Program-made: the position numbers and the translations under genes | In this document: positions 1 to 9,351 of the stretch, piece by piece | Numbering within the stretch: position 1 is the first letter of the stretch | Layout of the letters: the number at the start of each line of letters is the position of its first letter | Origin: Halalkalibacter krulwichiae | Lineage (GTDB): Bacteria; Bacillota; Bacilli; Bacillales; Bacillaceae_D | Direction of reading: 5' to 3' | NCBI RefSeq assembly: GCF_002109385.1 | Contig: NZ_CP020814.1 | Coordinates: forward strand, 3,123,501-3,187,500 | DNA: 64,000 nucleotides | Notes under the pieces: model-generated | The model's input: the letters and a program-made list of their open reading frames with translations, nothing else | What the model was told of the DNA's origin: nothing | The model's database searches: none

Positions 1-1112
<1,112 letters not shown>

Positions 1113-1260
1113 ATGGTAAGCTGATTAGCTCAATAAAAAATTCAAGGTGAAATTTGCCCTGTCGGGTAAATTTCTTTGACGAGATATCATGTATCTCTTT
1201 TCGCTTGGCTTTTGTTCAGTTTTCAAAGAACTCGACACCATCTCTCAACAGCGACTTTTC
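1113..1260 (-). other. rRNA leader with boxA-like antitermination segment
   Basis: About 145 nt lie between the promoter-proximal start and mature 16S. On the minus strand the segment at about 1212-1232 reads GTTCTTTGAAAACTGAAC, the leader motif shared by Bacillus rrn operons and containing a boxA-like element. A short hairpin (GAGATA/TATCTC) lies near 1180-1200. Role in Nus-dependent antitermination and processing is inferred from family knowledge. Confidence 0.6.
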
Positions 1261-1261
1261 T

Positions 1262-1291
1262 AATATAACATTTTAACAACTACCGTGTCAA
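1262..1291 (-). promoter_or_regulatory. rrn promoter P2 (sigma-A)
   Basis: On the minus strand a perfect TTGACA (-35, 1286-1291) is followed after 17-18 bp by TTATAT/TATATT (-10, around 1262-1268). It sits about 150 bp upstream of mature 16S, the normal place for a Bacillus rrn P2. Confidence 0.75.
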
Positions 1292-1332
1292 ATGTTTTTT
1301 TGTTTTTCATCACCTCATCGGCGACGAATAAT

Positions 1333-1390
1333 AATATAACATATTATCTTTATATATATCAATACTTTAAAAAAAAAAAAAAAAAAAAAA
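1333..1390 (-). promoter_or_regulatory. rrn promoter P1 with A/T-tract UP element
   Basis: TTGATA (-35, 1357-1362) and TATATT/TTATAT (-10, 1333-1339) form a second promoter about 71 bp upstream of P2, with the same -10 context. A run of 22 consecutive A (T on the minus strand) at 1369-1390 covers about -42 to -63, exactly where an UP element contacts the RNA polymerase alpha subunit. The same run supplies the U-rich tail of the comGB terminator. Confidence 0.6.
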
Positions 1391-1440
1391 TGAAAATAAA
1401 TACAAAGGTAGACTTCCCACAAGGCAAGTCTACCTTTGTA
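1391..1440 (-). terminator. comG operon terminator
   Basis: Perfect 15-bp stem (1401-1415 with 1426-1440), 10-nt loop, then a T-rich tract and T22 on the minus strand. It starts five bases after the comGB stop and closes the operon after the second gene. Confidence 0.85.
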
Positions 1441-1444
1441 TGAA

Positions 1445-2488
1445 CTACATCGATCCAATCATTTGAAAAACAGGAACGAGAGTTACTAGAAATAACAGAA
1501 ATACTAGTCCACCAACTAGTATAAATAAAGTAGGCTGTATAAGGCGGATAATCTTCTGAATAGAATCGTCTAATTCTTGTAAAAGAATATCACTATATTG
1601 CTCTAAATCTTTAGCTAAATAACCTGTTTTCTCTCCATTAGTAACAACCACCGCTAGTTCATTACAAAAATAACTTTTATCTTCTAGTATTTCATAGAAC
1701 GGTTGCCCTCTTTGCAATTGAATAGAAATTAAAAAGCACTCCTGTTGAAAAAACGGAAGATAATCTTGATTTTCAAAATGTTTCAACGATTGCTGCAAGG
1801 TCATTCCCGCCAAAAGCAACTTACCTAGTTGTAATGAAAAAACGTAGGAAAGTGTAATCTGAACATATTTTTTTAATAAGGGAACTTTCATCAATAATGT
1901 AACTCACTCATAGCTACTCCAATGTTTCATTTTATATCCAATGAGAATAGTAATAATAAAACAACTAAAAACAAATAACAAAATTAAATAGGGAAAATAC
2001 GAGAGGAACTCCATAAGTAGTAAAACGAATAATGGAGGAGAGTTAGACATAGTAGAAAAAAACGAGTGGAAGTGAGGGAACACAAATTGAAACATAAGCA
2101 TTAATAATAACCCACATAGACTAAGTAAAGTTAGAGGGTAACGTAGTAACTTCATCACTTCACTCTTTACTTTTTCTCGATTTAATAATAATTGCCCGAC
2201 TTGGTTAAACCCCTGGGCTATGTCCCCCTGTTGTTCATAAAAATAAAGGAAAAACCTTATACTTGACGGTATCTCAAAAGATTGAAATGATTCATGAACA
2301 GAATGTCCTTCCTTTAATTGTTCAAGAGCCACTTCAAGTTGCTCCTTAGTTTTTCGCTTAACATGTAATTTTATAAAAGATAAAGCAGTCTCAAGCGGAT
2401 ACCCTTGGTCTAGAAGACTTCCAATTCTAATAAACGCCTTTGCCGTGACTTGATAACTTCCTTTTGAATCCTTATTAAACAAATTCAT
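1445..2488 (-). pseudogene. comGB: ComGB, competence pseudopilus inner-membrane platform, interrupted by in-frame TGA
   Basis: ComGB is the polytopic platform protein of the competence pseudopilus and works with the ATPase ComGA. Two open segments (1904-2488 and 1445-1894) lie in the same reading frame and are separated only by TGA at 1904-1906 and four sense codons. Both match GspF/ComGB in order: the N-terminal cytoplasmic helical part and first membrane span in the first, the second platform domain and C-terminal span (ending VFQMIGSM) in the second. From memory of the B. subtilis protein the stop falls where an arginine stands, so CGA to TGA is the simplest origin. Start 2488 is preferred because AGAGG lies 7 nt upstream; ATG codons at 2494 and 2518 are alternatives. 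The frame overlaps the end of comGA. A GAGTGAG sequence before ATG 1894 could allow re-initiation. No comGC follows. Confidence 0.85.
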
Positions 2489-3524
2489 TAGCATACCTCT
2501 GCCACTCAGTATCTTCAATAAAGCCTAAGGCCCACGCCTTATTTATTTCACTTAAAAAACCTTTTCCTTTATATTTCCTTTTTTCAATCATCTCCTTAAG
2601 CTGCTCGCCATTTACTATCTCAAAGATTGCTGAACGAGACATCTTCCTCCTGGCTTGGCAGAAAGGATGACACCCTTCCCTACACAATGGACAACGAACA
2701 TTTATTACCCTTTGTGAAAAAACCACCTTACAACATTCTAACAAATCAAAGCGGGAAACTCCCAAATCCATCATTCTTAATAATGCAGTATAACCGTCTT
2801 GAGCATGTAAAGTTGCTAATACAACATGACCAGTTAAGGAAGCCCGAATCGCAAGTGCTGCCGTTTCCTCATCACGAATTTCTCCAATTAAAATAACATC
2901 AGGATCATGCCTCAAGCATGCACTCAATACAGAGTCAAAAGATAAACCCGCTTTATTGTTGACCTCCACTTGCACAGCATGAGGGATTACTCTTTCTATT
3001 GGGTCTTCAATTGTAATTATAGACTTACCGCCAATACGAATCAGCTCTTCAACTATTGTATATAAAGTTGTTGTTTTGCCTGAACCAGTTGGACCGGATA
3101 TTAAACAGAGACCTTGATTAATGGAACAGATTTTCTTGAAGGTATTAACATGGTGGTTAAAGAAACTTAAAGAAGAGATTGTTTGAGTGGAAAAGTAAGG
3201 AAGTATTCGAACGGCTAAACTTTCGCTGTGTATGGTTGGAAGAGTTGAAAGTCTTAGGGAGTATGGTGAATGTTGTACTGAGTGCATTAGCAACGTACTT
3301 TGAGGTTTACGTCTTTCTCCTATATCCATCCCTGACCGATATTTGAGGTGACTAATGAGGCGCTCTGCTAATCGAAGATTTAGCCTTTTCCAATGAACCA
3401 TCCGACCATTTAAACGATATGCGAGCAAATAGAATTCTTCTTCAGGAATGAAATGTAAATCAGTCACTTTCATATTAATAGCCTCATCCAAAAGATGCCT
3501 GCTATATTGTTCTATCTCATACAT
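2475..3524 (-). CDS. comGA: ComGA, competence pseudopilus assembly ATPase
   Basis: Type II/IV secretion-type ATPase that powers assembly of the ComG pseudopilus needed for DNA uptake. Walker A GPTGSGKT is at about residues 144-151, the Asp box TIEDPIE at about 171-177, Walker B with GEIRDEET at about 214-221 and the His box TLHAQDG at about 239-245. A cysteine cluster (CPLC...C...C) around 278-289 resembles the metal-binding element of GspE ATPases. At 349 residues it is the usual length and looks intact. Start is supported by AAAGGGAGTGG upstream. First gene of a comGA-comGB remnant operon. Confidence 0.95.
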   Translation of the reverse strand: MYEIEQYSRHLLDEAINMKVTDLHFIPEEEFYLLAYRLNGRMVHWKRLNLRLAERLISHLKYRSGMDIGERRKPQSTLLMHSVQHSPYSLRLSTLPTIHSESLAVRILPYFSTQTISSLSFFNHHVNTFKKICSINQGLCLISGPTGSGKTTTLYTIVEELIRIGGKSIITIEDPIERVIPHAVQVEVNNKAGLSFDSVLSACLRHDPDVILIGEIRDEETAALAIRASLTGHVVLATLHAQDGYTALLRMMDLGVSRFDLLECCKVVFSQRVINVRCPLCREGCHPFCQARRKMSRSAIFEIVNGEQLKEMIEKRKYKGKGFLSEINKAWALGFIEDTEWQRYANEFV

Positions 3525-3688
3525 ATAAGAACCACTCCCTTTCTTAGTTAATTACTTTCTACATTCAATAAAAAAAACCTCTTTATGTGCGAATATTTTA
3601 TTTTGATCTGCTCATAATATTAGTAACATGTTATCCCCATTCAAAAAAAGTTTTTAAGCCACAGTTTCTAGGGGAATCTATCTAACGA

Positions 3689-3760
3689 TGGGCTATAGCC
3701 AAGCGGTAAGGCAACGGACTTTGACTCCGTCATGCGTTGGTTCGAATCCAGCTAGCCCAG
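3689..3760 (+). tRNA. tRNA-Gln (anticodon UUG)
   Basis: 72-nt cloverleaf: acceptor TGGGCTA pairs with TAGCCCA, discriminator G at 3760, D-loop AGCGGTAAGGC, anticodon loop CTTTGAC with anticodon TTG, and T-arm GGTTCGAATCC. CCA is not encoded. Confidence 0.96.
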
Positions 3761-3774
3761 TATCGATATAAAAA

Positions 3775-3812
3775 CGGACGCTACAAAGTACTTTGTAGCG
3801 TCCGCTTTTTTT
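3775..3812 (+). terminator. tRNA-Gln terminator
   Basis: Palindrome of 30 bases (3775-3804) with a minimal loop, followed by CTTTTTTT. Lies 14 nt after the tRNA. Confidence 0.9.
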
Positions 3813-3899
3813 ATGAATAATTCACCAACCATAGCGCATAAGATTCAACAAAGCTGAATGACAAGCTCCTAACTAACACAATAAGGGACGTGACAGAAG

Positions 3900-4403
3900 G
3901 TGAAAATACTTAGTGAGTTTAAAGAGTTTGCAATAAGGGGCAATGTAATTGATATGAGCATCGGTGTCATCATTGGTACGACATTCGCAAAGATCGTTGA
4001 ATCTTTTGTTGATGATATCATTATGCCACCTTTTAGTTTGATTTTCGGCCAAGTCGATTTCTCAAATCGATATCTTAATTTATCTAACCGTCGCTTTGAA
4101 ACCTTTGCCGAGGCAGAAGCTGCTGGTGTTCCTATGTTAAATTATGGGATATTCTTAAATCATCTCGTTCATTTTTCCATTGTTGCTTTTGTTCTTTTTC
4201 TATTTGTCCGACAAGTTAATCGTATTCGCAGACCTCAAGAAGACCCTTTATCAAATATGAAATCAAAACTGTGTCCTCATTGTTGTCAATCAATAGCATA
4301 CAAAGCCATTCGATGCCCACATTGTACCTCTATATTAAAAGATACAAGGAATCAAGTTAAACCGAACTACGGAGTACGAATACAACGAAAGTCATCTTCT
4401 TAA
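3900..4403 (+). CDS. mscL: MscL-type large-conductance mechanosensitive channel with C-terminal zinc ribbon
   Basis: MscL opens under membrane tension and releases solutes during hypo-osmotic shock. Seen: the N-terminal amphipathic helix and first span with the family signature (EFAIRGNVIDMSIGVIIG, about residues 8-25), a periplasmic loop, and a second span at about 84-103. Most MscL proteins end near 130 residues; this one has 167 because a CPHC...CPHC double knuckle (about 123-142) follows the channel. Start is GTG 3900, chosen because the MscL homology begins there; AAGGGA lies 11 nt upstream. Its last 12 bases overlap the convergent HNH gene. Confidence 0.92.
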   Translation: MKILSEFKEFAIRGNVIDMSIGVIIGTTFAKIVESFVDDIIMPPFSLIFGQVDFSNRYLNLSNRRFETFAEAEAAGVPMLNYGIFLNHLVHFSIVAFVLFLFVRQVNRIRRPQEDPLSNMKSKLCPHCCQSIAYKAIRCPHCTSILKDTRNQVKPNYGVRIQRKSSS

Positions 4404-4697
4404 CTTCGATTTACGATTTTTTGCTTTCTTCGTTTTTATTAATACTTCTGGGGGTTGTTTCTTAATCCATTTTAGAAACTTTTTTATCTCTTCATCATCT
4501 TTTAGCCTTTCTAACGTCATTAATCTATTAGCTAATTCCTTATTCGAGTAAATGGCATGTATTTGTTTATGACAAGGAATACAAAGATTAGCTGTTGGTA
4601 AGAAACTCCCCCCTTCTTCCCTCGGAGTTAAATGATGAATCGTCGTCTCAACTCCTTCACGCTCACACAATTGACATTGACCCTTCTTGTTCTTCAT
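4392..4697 (-). CDS. Small HNH endonuclease-family protein
   Basis: About 101 residues. CQLC near the N-terminus, HHLTPRE in the middle and CIPCHKQIH form the zinc-knuckle ββα-Me HNH fold. Such stand-alone HNH proteins are widespread in Bacillaceae and mostly without known role; nuclease activity is an inference. ATG 4697 follows AGAAGGAATT; the TTG at 4712 is less likely. Its 3' end overlaps mscL by 12 bases, and a small membrane-protein gene precedes it on the same strand. Confidence 0.75.
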   Translation of the reverse strand: MKNKKGQCQLCEREGVETTIHHLTPREEGGSFLPTANLCIPCHKQIHAIYSNKELANRLMTLERLKDDEEIKKFLKWIKKQPPEVLIKTKKAKNRKSKLRR

Positions 4698-4727
4698 AAT
4701 TCCTTCTATCAACCCTTTTCTGTATTG

Positions 4728-4919
4728 TTAAGATGACGTGCCCCCATCTTCTTCCCGCTCTCTTCTTACTTGAACAATACTAATTAGAATAAAATTAATG
4801 CCTACAACAGCCGCAATAAAAGGGGCAAATAAAAACTTCCCTTGTTCTATAAGCCCAACAAGAAAAATCACTAAAGAACCAAAAGTCACGATACACCCTA
4901 AAATTAAAAAAGAGATCAT
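4728..4919 (-). CDS. Small two-span membrane protein
   Basis: 63 residues, two hydrophobic segments (about 4-24 and 31-48) followed by a charged tail RREREEDGG. No family recognised. It lies upstream of the HNH gene with a 30-bp gap, probably co-transcribed. Confidence 0.55.
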   Translation of the reverse strand: MISFLILGCIVTFGSLVIFLVGLIEQGKFLFAPFIAAVVGINFILISIVQVRREREEDGGTSS

Positions 4920-5040
4920 TTCCTTAATGCTCCTTCCACAATTTTATATATTCATTTTCTTTTTTATATGAAATGTAACACACTTGAGCGACAAAATTTG
5001 CTACGATAGGACAGGACATTGTTTGAGAGGAGTAAATCCA

Positions 5041-7419
5041 ATGCATGTGGCTTATTATAAGAACAAAGTCATTTATCTTCCTAACTGCGAACGTAGTAGT
5101 TGGCAACAATTATATATGGCTAGTATTAAACAAGAACTTACTTGTATACATTGCCATACACCTTTAAAAATGGAACTCGGCATTTTGAAGCCACCTTCAT
5201 TTACCCATGTTCAAGCCACAAACGAGTGTATCGAAGCAGCTTCGTTAATGACAAAGAAATTCACTCAACATCACATTAACCTAAATGAAAAACAAAATGT
5301 TCATTCAGATTCTGGATTTTCGATACCTAAAAGAAGATCGATATCTTCCTCTGTAGAGCAAAATGAGATCGAGAATTGGAAAGAACCAGAACAGGTGCGC
5401 GCTATTCCTAATTTTAATGAAAAGAAGGCTACAACAGGACATCTCGCCCTTAATCCTTATAGAGAGAAGTTACAAAAAAGTGGTATTTATCTTGACAATC
5501 AACAATGGGAAGCCGTTCAAACAACTGAAGGACCGTTGCTCATACTTGCTGGCGCCGGCAGCGGAAAAACACGTGTGCTCACAACTCGTACAGCTTATAT
5601 GTTATCAGAACTTAACTATTCACCTAAGGAATTGATACTTGTTACGTTCACAGCAAAAGCCGCTAAAGAAATGAAAGAGAGAATGCGACTTTACCCCGGA
5701 CTCAATAGACAAACACTTAACCAATTAGTAATCGGTACATTTCATAGTATTTTTTATAAAATGCTTATGCACCATGATCCCCAAAGGTGGTCACCTTCAA
5801 ACTTATTAAAGCAAGACTGGTTAAGACAAGCGATGATAAAAGAAGCTGGTCGTGAGTTAAATTTAGATGAAAAAGAATTTGCATTCGATCAAGCCTTGAC
5901 ACAAATTAGTTGGTGGAAAAATCACCTCATGGCACCAGAAAAAATAAAAGGAAAAGACCTTTTCGAGGAAAGAGTAGTCTATTTATACAAACGTTACGAG
6001 GAAATGAGAAAAGCGCAAAATGCATTTGACTTTGATGATATGTTGCTTGGCCTATATGAACTATTACACGAAAACGATCGACTGTTAAAAAGGTATCAAC
6101 AACGTTTTTCTTATGTATCAGTTGATGAGTTTCAAGATATTAATAAAGTTCAAGTTGAGTTGATTACAATGTTAAGTGACCGCACAAAAAACCTTTGTGT
6201 CGTTGGCGATGATGACCAATCGATTTATGCTTTCAGAGGTAGCGAACCTTCCTATATCCTTAACTTCAAGGAACGTTATCATAATACAAAAATGGTCATA
6301 CTTTCCGAAAATTATCGCTCAAGTCACGAAATTGTTTCTTCAGCTAATAACGTTATTCACACAAACAGACAACGATATCAGAAACAATTACACGCTCAAA
6401 CTTCTACTCATTCCCCTCCCCTTCTCTTCTACCCTTTTGATGAAGAAGAAGAAGCGACAATGATCGTTACTGATATTAAAAAACAAATAGAAACAGGTGC
6501 CAATCCTGAGGACTTCGCTATTTTATTCCGAACGAATACAGCTGCCCGCGCCTTGATTGAGCGCTTTATCTCATCAAGCATCCCCTTTCAATTAGATGCA
6601 GATGGAGATTCTTTCTATCAAAGAAAAGCTGTACGAAAAATCTTGGCTTATTTACAATTGGGAATCAATCCTGATGACGGTCACGCCCTAACTGATTTAA
6701 TTGGCGCTTTATTTTTAAAGCAAGAAACAGTTCAAGAGATTAAAGCAGCAAGCATTACTAATAACTGTACTTTTGTCGAAGCATTACCTTTAATCAAAGG
6801 GCTAAAGCCATTTCAAACTAAAAAATTACAAACCTTACCTACAAAATTCAAGCAGCTGAAAGAAAAAAGCCCAATTGATGCTATTGCATTTATTGAACAG
6901 GAAATGGGTTTTAGTGAGTACGTCAAGAAAAACGGCAATGAAGGAAACAAAATGGAGAGAGGCTCCGATGACGTTAGGGATTTAAAAGTGGTAGCTAGAC
7001 AACACGATACAATTGAAGATTTTTTAAGGCATATTAATCATATGACGATTAAATTTGACGAACTTCGAAACCAAAAAGCCAACCCTAATAGTGTGCAACT
7101 TATGACAATTCATCGCGCAAAGGGCTTAGAGTTTAAACACGTCTACATTCTAAGCACGGTAGAAGGAGGATTACCTCACGACTATGCTCTTGAAGCATGG
7201 CGAGACGGTGATGATAAACCTTTAGAAGAAGAACGCCGCCTGATGTACGTCGCAATAACAAGAGCCGAAGATTCGTTAAAAATTTCAATCCCCCTTATGA
7301 GAAGAGGGAAAAAAGCTTTCCGTTCGCGTTTCGCAAGAGAAATTCAACGAATAGCACCGGAGCAAGCACATAAGTCTCGTGAAAGGAATGTAGCAAATGG
7401 ACAAGGAATACATGATTAA
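5041..7419 (+). CDS. UvrD/PcrA-family ATP-dependent DNA helicase (YjcD-like) with CoiA-like N-terminal zinc ribbon
   Basis: Superfamily 1A helicase of 792 residues. Walker A is AGAGSGKTRVLTTR (about 170), motif Ia LVTFTAKAAKEM, motif II DEFQDI, motif III GDDDQSIYAFRG, motif IV NYRSS, motif V TIHRAKGLEF and motif VI YVAITRAE. It matches YjcD, the PcrA paralogue found at this map position in B. subtilis. The first 65 residues carry a Cys-x2-Cys...His...Cys element (C35, C38, H56, C63) that lines up with the N-terminus of CoiA in this window. ATG 5041 follows GAGAGGAG at 8 nt; the TTG at 4984 has no such site. The HD gene overlaps its end by 23 bases. Confidence 0.9.
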   Translation: MHVAYYKNKVIYLPNCERSSWQQLYMASIKQELTCIHCHTPLKMELGILKPPSFTHVQATNECIEAASLMTKKFTQHHINLNEKQNVHSDSGFSIPKRRSISSSVEQNEIENWKEPEQVRAIPNFNEKKATTGHLALNPYREKLQKSGIYLDNQQWEAVQTTEGPLLILAGAGSGKTRVLTTRTAYMLSELNYSPKELILVTFTAKAAKEMKERMRLYPGLNRQTLNQLVIGTFHSIFYKMLMHHDPQRWSPSNLLKQDWLRQAMIKEAGRELNLDEKEFAFDQALTQISWWKNHLMAPEKIKGKDLFEERVVYLYKRYEEMRKAQNAFDFDDMLLGLYELLHENDRLLKRYQQRFSYVSVDEFQDINKVQVELITMLSDRTKNLCVVGDDDQSIYAFRGSEPSYILNFKERYHNTKMVILSENYRSSHEIVSSANNVIHTNRQRYQKQLHAQTSTHSPPLLFYPFDEEEEATMIVTDIKKQIETGANPEDFAILFRTNTAARALIERFISSSIPFQLDADGDSFYQRKAVRKILAYLQLGINPDDGHALTDLIGALFLKQETVQEIKAASITNNCTFVEALPLIKGLKPFQTKKLQTLPTKFKQLKEKSPIDAIAFIEQEMGFSEYVKKNGNEGNKMERGSDDVRDLKVVARQHDTIEDFLRHINHMTIKFDELRNQKANPNSVQLMTIHRAKGLEFKHVYILSTVEGGLPHDYALEAWRDGDDKPLEEERRLMYVAITRAEDSLKISIPLMRRGKKAFRSRFAREIQRIAPEQAHKSRERNVANGQGIHD

Positions 7420-8038
7420 GCAGACAGAAAACTGGGTTAAAGAACAACTCGAAGGAGAAGGAACAGGCCATGATTGGCACCACATCCAACGAGTAACGAA
7501 GCAAGCACAAGAAATAGCCGCGATTGAAGGGGCTGATACCTTCATTGTTTCTTTAGCTGCTTTGCTTCATGATTTAATTGATGATAAGGTCGTAGAAAGT
7601 GAAGCAGAAGGCATCAAGCATGTGACCAAGTGGTTAGAAACCATTGGAACAAGCAAGGAACAAGAGGAACATATTCTGGCAATCATTACAACTATGTCAT
7701 TTAAGGGCGGGAACAACAAGCCTGTAGAAACACTCGAGGCTAAAGTTGTACAAGATGCTGATCGATTAGATGCGATCGGGGCAATAGGCATCGCGCGTAC
7801 GTTCATTTACGCTGGAAGTAAAGGTGATCCAATGTACGATCCGACAATTGCTGTTCGCGAGCAACTCACCTTTGAGGAATATCGAAATGGGCGTTCAAGT
7901 GCCATTGGGCATTTTTATGAAAAACTTCTAAAATTAAAAGATTTAATGAATACAGGAGAAGGAATGAAACGAGCTACAGCTAGACATCTATTTCTAAACA
8001 ATTTCCTCGAACAATTCCATAAAGAATGGGAAGGGTGA
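7397..8038 (+). CDS. HD-domain phosphohydrolase (YedJ-like)
   Basis: 213 residues. HD superfamily signature: H near residue 26 (GHDWHHIQRV), LLHDLIDD at about 56-63, and VQDADRLDAIGAIGIAR at about 117-133, the conserved D/R cluster of the YedJ/YpgQ group. Known members hydrolyse nucleotides or phosphates, but the substrate here cannot be read from sequence. It starts inside the helicase gene (GAAAGGAA site within helicase codons), so translation is probably coupled. Confidence 0.8.
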   Translation: MDKEYMIKQTENWVKEQLEGEGTGHDWHHIQRVTKQAQEIAAIEGADTFIVSLAALLHDLIDDKVVESEAEGIKHVTKWLETIGTSKEQEEHILAIITTMSFKGGNNKPVETLEAKVVQDADRLDAIGAIGIARTFIYAGSKGDPMYDPTIAVREQLTFEEYRNGRSSAIGHFYEKLLKLKDLMNTGEGMKRATARHLFLNNFLEQFHKEWEG

Positions 8039-8052
8039 CCAAGCTGGTCACC
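8034..8052 (+). terminator. Weak hairpin after the HD gene
   Basis: GGTGACC/GGTCACC, 7-bp stem with 5-nt loop that includes the stop codon. Only a few T follow, so termination is uncertain. Confidence 0.35.
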
Positions 8053-8113
8053 TGTTTCATCCTTTCGAGAACTCCCCTACATTCGCTTACAGTCATAGAC
8101 TAACTGCATGACT

Positions 8114-8296
8114 CTATTTTTCTTCTATAGAGCTGTCATCGATCCCCATCTCCACTGAATCTTCCTCGATATCACTTACAATCTTTCTTTTCACATTCAC
8201 TTTAAATTTCTGATAAACAAATTCTTGGCTTTTGGCCTCTACATCAATTTCTTTAGGTTGGTGAATGTATAGCAACGGCACCGCTCTCTTTGTCAT
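8114..8296 (-). CDS. Short CotO-like spore coat protein
   Basis: 60 residues starting MTKRAVPLLYIHQPK, which resembles the KxxPLLYIVQP opening of the spore coat family CotO (YjbX). In B. subtilis cotO lies between fabI and yjcD, the same place as here. The known protein is over 200 residues, so this is either a reduced relative or a truncated one. ATG 8296 has a clear AAAGGAG site 8 nt upstream. The assignment rests on one motif plus position. Confidence 0.5.
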   Translation of the reverse strand: MTKRAVPLLYIHQPKEIDVEAKSQEFVYQKFKVNVKRKIVSDIEEDSVEMGIDDSSIEEK

Positions 8297-8447
8297 CGCT
8301 CTAACTCCTTTCTTATATAGGAACTGTTTAAAGTATATTTCACACGACAAAATGTATGATTACTAAAAAGGAAACATGAAAGTGGATAAGCTACATAAGT
8401 ATAGGTAGAAGTAGACTCAACCATAACATCTAAATTGGGGTGATACC

Positions 8448-8792
8448 GTGACACAAACAAACGACAAATTAAAAGAAGCTCTTCTCAAAATAGAAGAAGC
8501 AACTGACCTTTATCAAGAAATCGTTAATCAATTAAAAGGGAACGAGCAAGAGGAACTATTATCAAAGAAAACTGTAAAAACACTAAAAATATTAATTAAC
8601 GAAAAACAAAAGGTACTTGACCCATCCGTTGAATTTGAAGATATTGCGTCCATTGGGCAGGAACACTTAATTCCACAAGGGCATTGCGTGACAACTTACT
8701 ATATCCGCTCTCCACTACAATCTCACATTACCTATCAATCAGAACCTGCCCCTTTAAAACCATGGTTAGCTTACCAAATTGTACCTAAATAA
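8448..8792 (+). CDS. Hypothetical protein in the spore-coat region
   Basis: 114 residues; the first 65 are predicted helical with heptad-like spacing (KLKEALLKIEEATDLYQEI), the rest is proline-rich without motifs. One cysteine (GHCVTTYY). GTG 8448 is preceded by GGGGTGAT. Not recognised. It lies between the CotO-like gene and a tyrosine/proline-rich gene with a sigma-K-type promoter, so a sporulation role is possible. Confidence 0.6.
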   Translation: MTQTNDKLKEALLKIEEATDLYQEIVNQLKGNEQEELLSKKTVKTLKILINEKQKVLDPSVEFEDIASIGQEHLIPQGHCVTTYYIRSPLQSHITYQSEPAPLKPWLAYQIVPK

Positions 8793-8839
8793 AACGTTAA
8801 AACTTTATTATTATAATTTGTTTTTTGATGTGGACACTC

Positions 8840-8866
8840 ACCTACCGAAACAATCCTCATAAGATA
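8840..8866 (+). promoter_or_regulatory. Candidate sigma-K (late mother-cell) promoter
   Basis: AC at 8840-8841, 16 bp, then CATAAGATA at 8858-8866, matching the AC / CATANNNTA sigma-K pattern at close to normal spacing. It ends about 22 bp before the ribosome binding site of the following gene. Confidence 0.5.
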
Positions 8867-8901
8867 TGTTGACACTTGAAATTTAAAGGAGGAACTGTTT
8901 C

Positions 8902-9285
8902 ATGTACGGTCCACAACAACCTTCCGTTCAATTCTTACCACCAACTGTTGTTTCTCAATATGTTGGTCAATGGGTCACGACTTCTATTCCAACCTATGGA
9001 GAAGTAACGGCTTATATCACTGACTTCAATCGAAGAACAGGAATGGTCTCCATGTTCATTTATAGAGCCCCTTCTTATCAGCCACAATTCATTCAAGTTC
9101 ATAATAGTGATTTAATTGGAATCGCTCCATACTATGGACCTATTCCGCCACGTCCAACACCAAGACCACCTAGACCACCTTGGCAGCCTTGGCAACCAGG
9201 CCAAGGAGGAGGCTTTTGGCCTTGGATTTTCTACCAAACAGGAGTCTTTGGCGGACAGCAACAAAGAGATTGGAACGAGTATTAA
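8902..9285 (+). CDS. Probable spore coat protein, proline/tryptophan-rich tail
   Basis: 127 residues. The N-terminal 75 form a β-rich segment (VGQWVTTSIPTYGEVTAYI) with no named family that I recognise. Residues about 80-110 are PPRPTPRPPRPPWQPWQP-like and end in GQGGGFWPW. Proline, glutamine, tyrosine and glycine-rich tails are common in Bacillus coat proteins. AAAGGAGG lies 8-9 nt before ATG, and a sigma-K-like promoter precedes it. Coat location is an inference. Confidence 0.6.
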   Translation: MYGPQQPSVQFLPPTVVSQYVGQWVTTSIPTYGEVTAYITDFNRRTGMVSMFIYRAPSYQPQFIQVHNSDLIGIAPYYGPIPPRPTPRPPRPPWQPWQPGQGGGFWPWIFYQTGVFGGQQQRDWNEY

Positions 9286-9304
9286 AAACATCAACTGATC
9301 AACG

Positions 9305-9335
9305 AAGAGGTTAAGGGAATTGCCCTTAACCTCTT
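9305..9335. terminator. Bidirectional terminator between coat gene and fabI
   Basis: Perfect 13-bp stem (9305-9317 / 9323-9335) with AATTG loop between convergent genes. T-tracts are short on both sides. Confidence 0.65.
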
Positions 9336-9351
9336 GTGTACGATATTCATT

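Noticed and set aside
3570..3600. AAAA-N5-TTTA word resembling a ComK box upstream of comGA
   Set aside because: Only one imperfect half site; AT-rich region makes chance likely.
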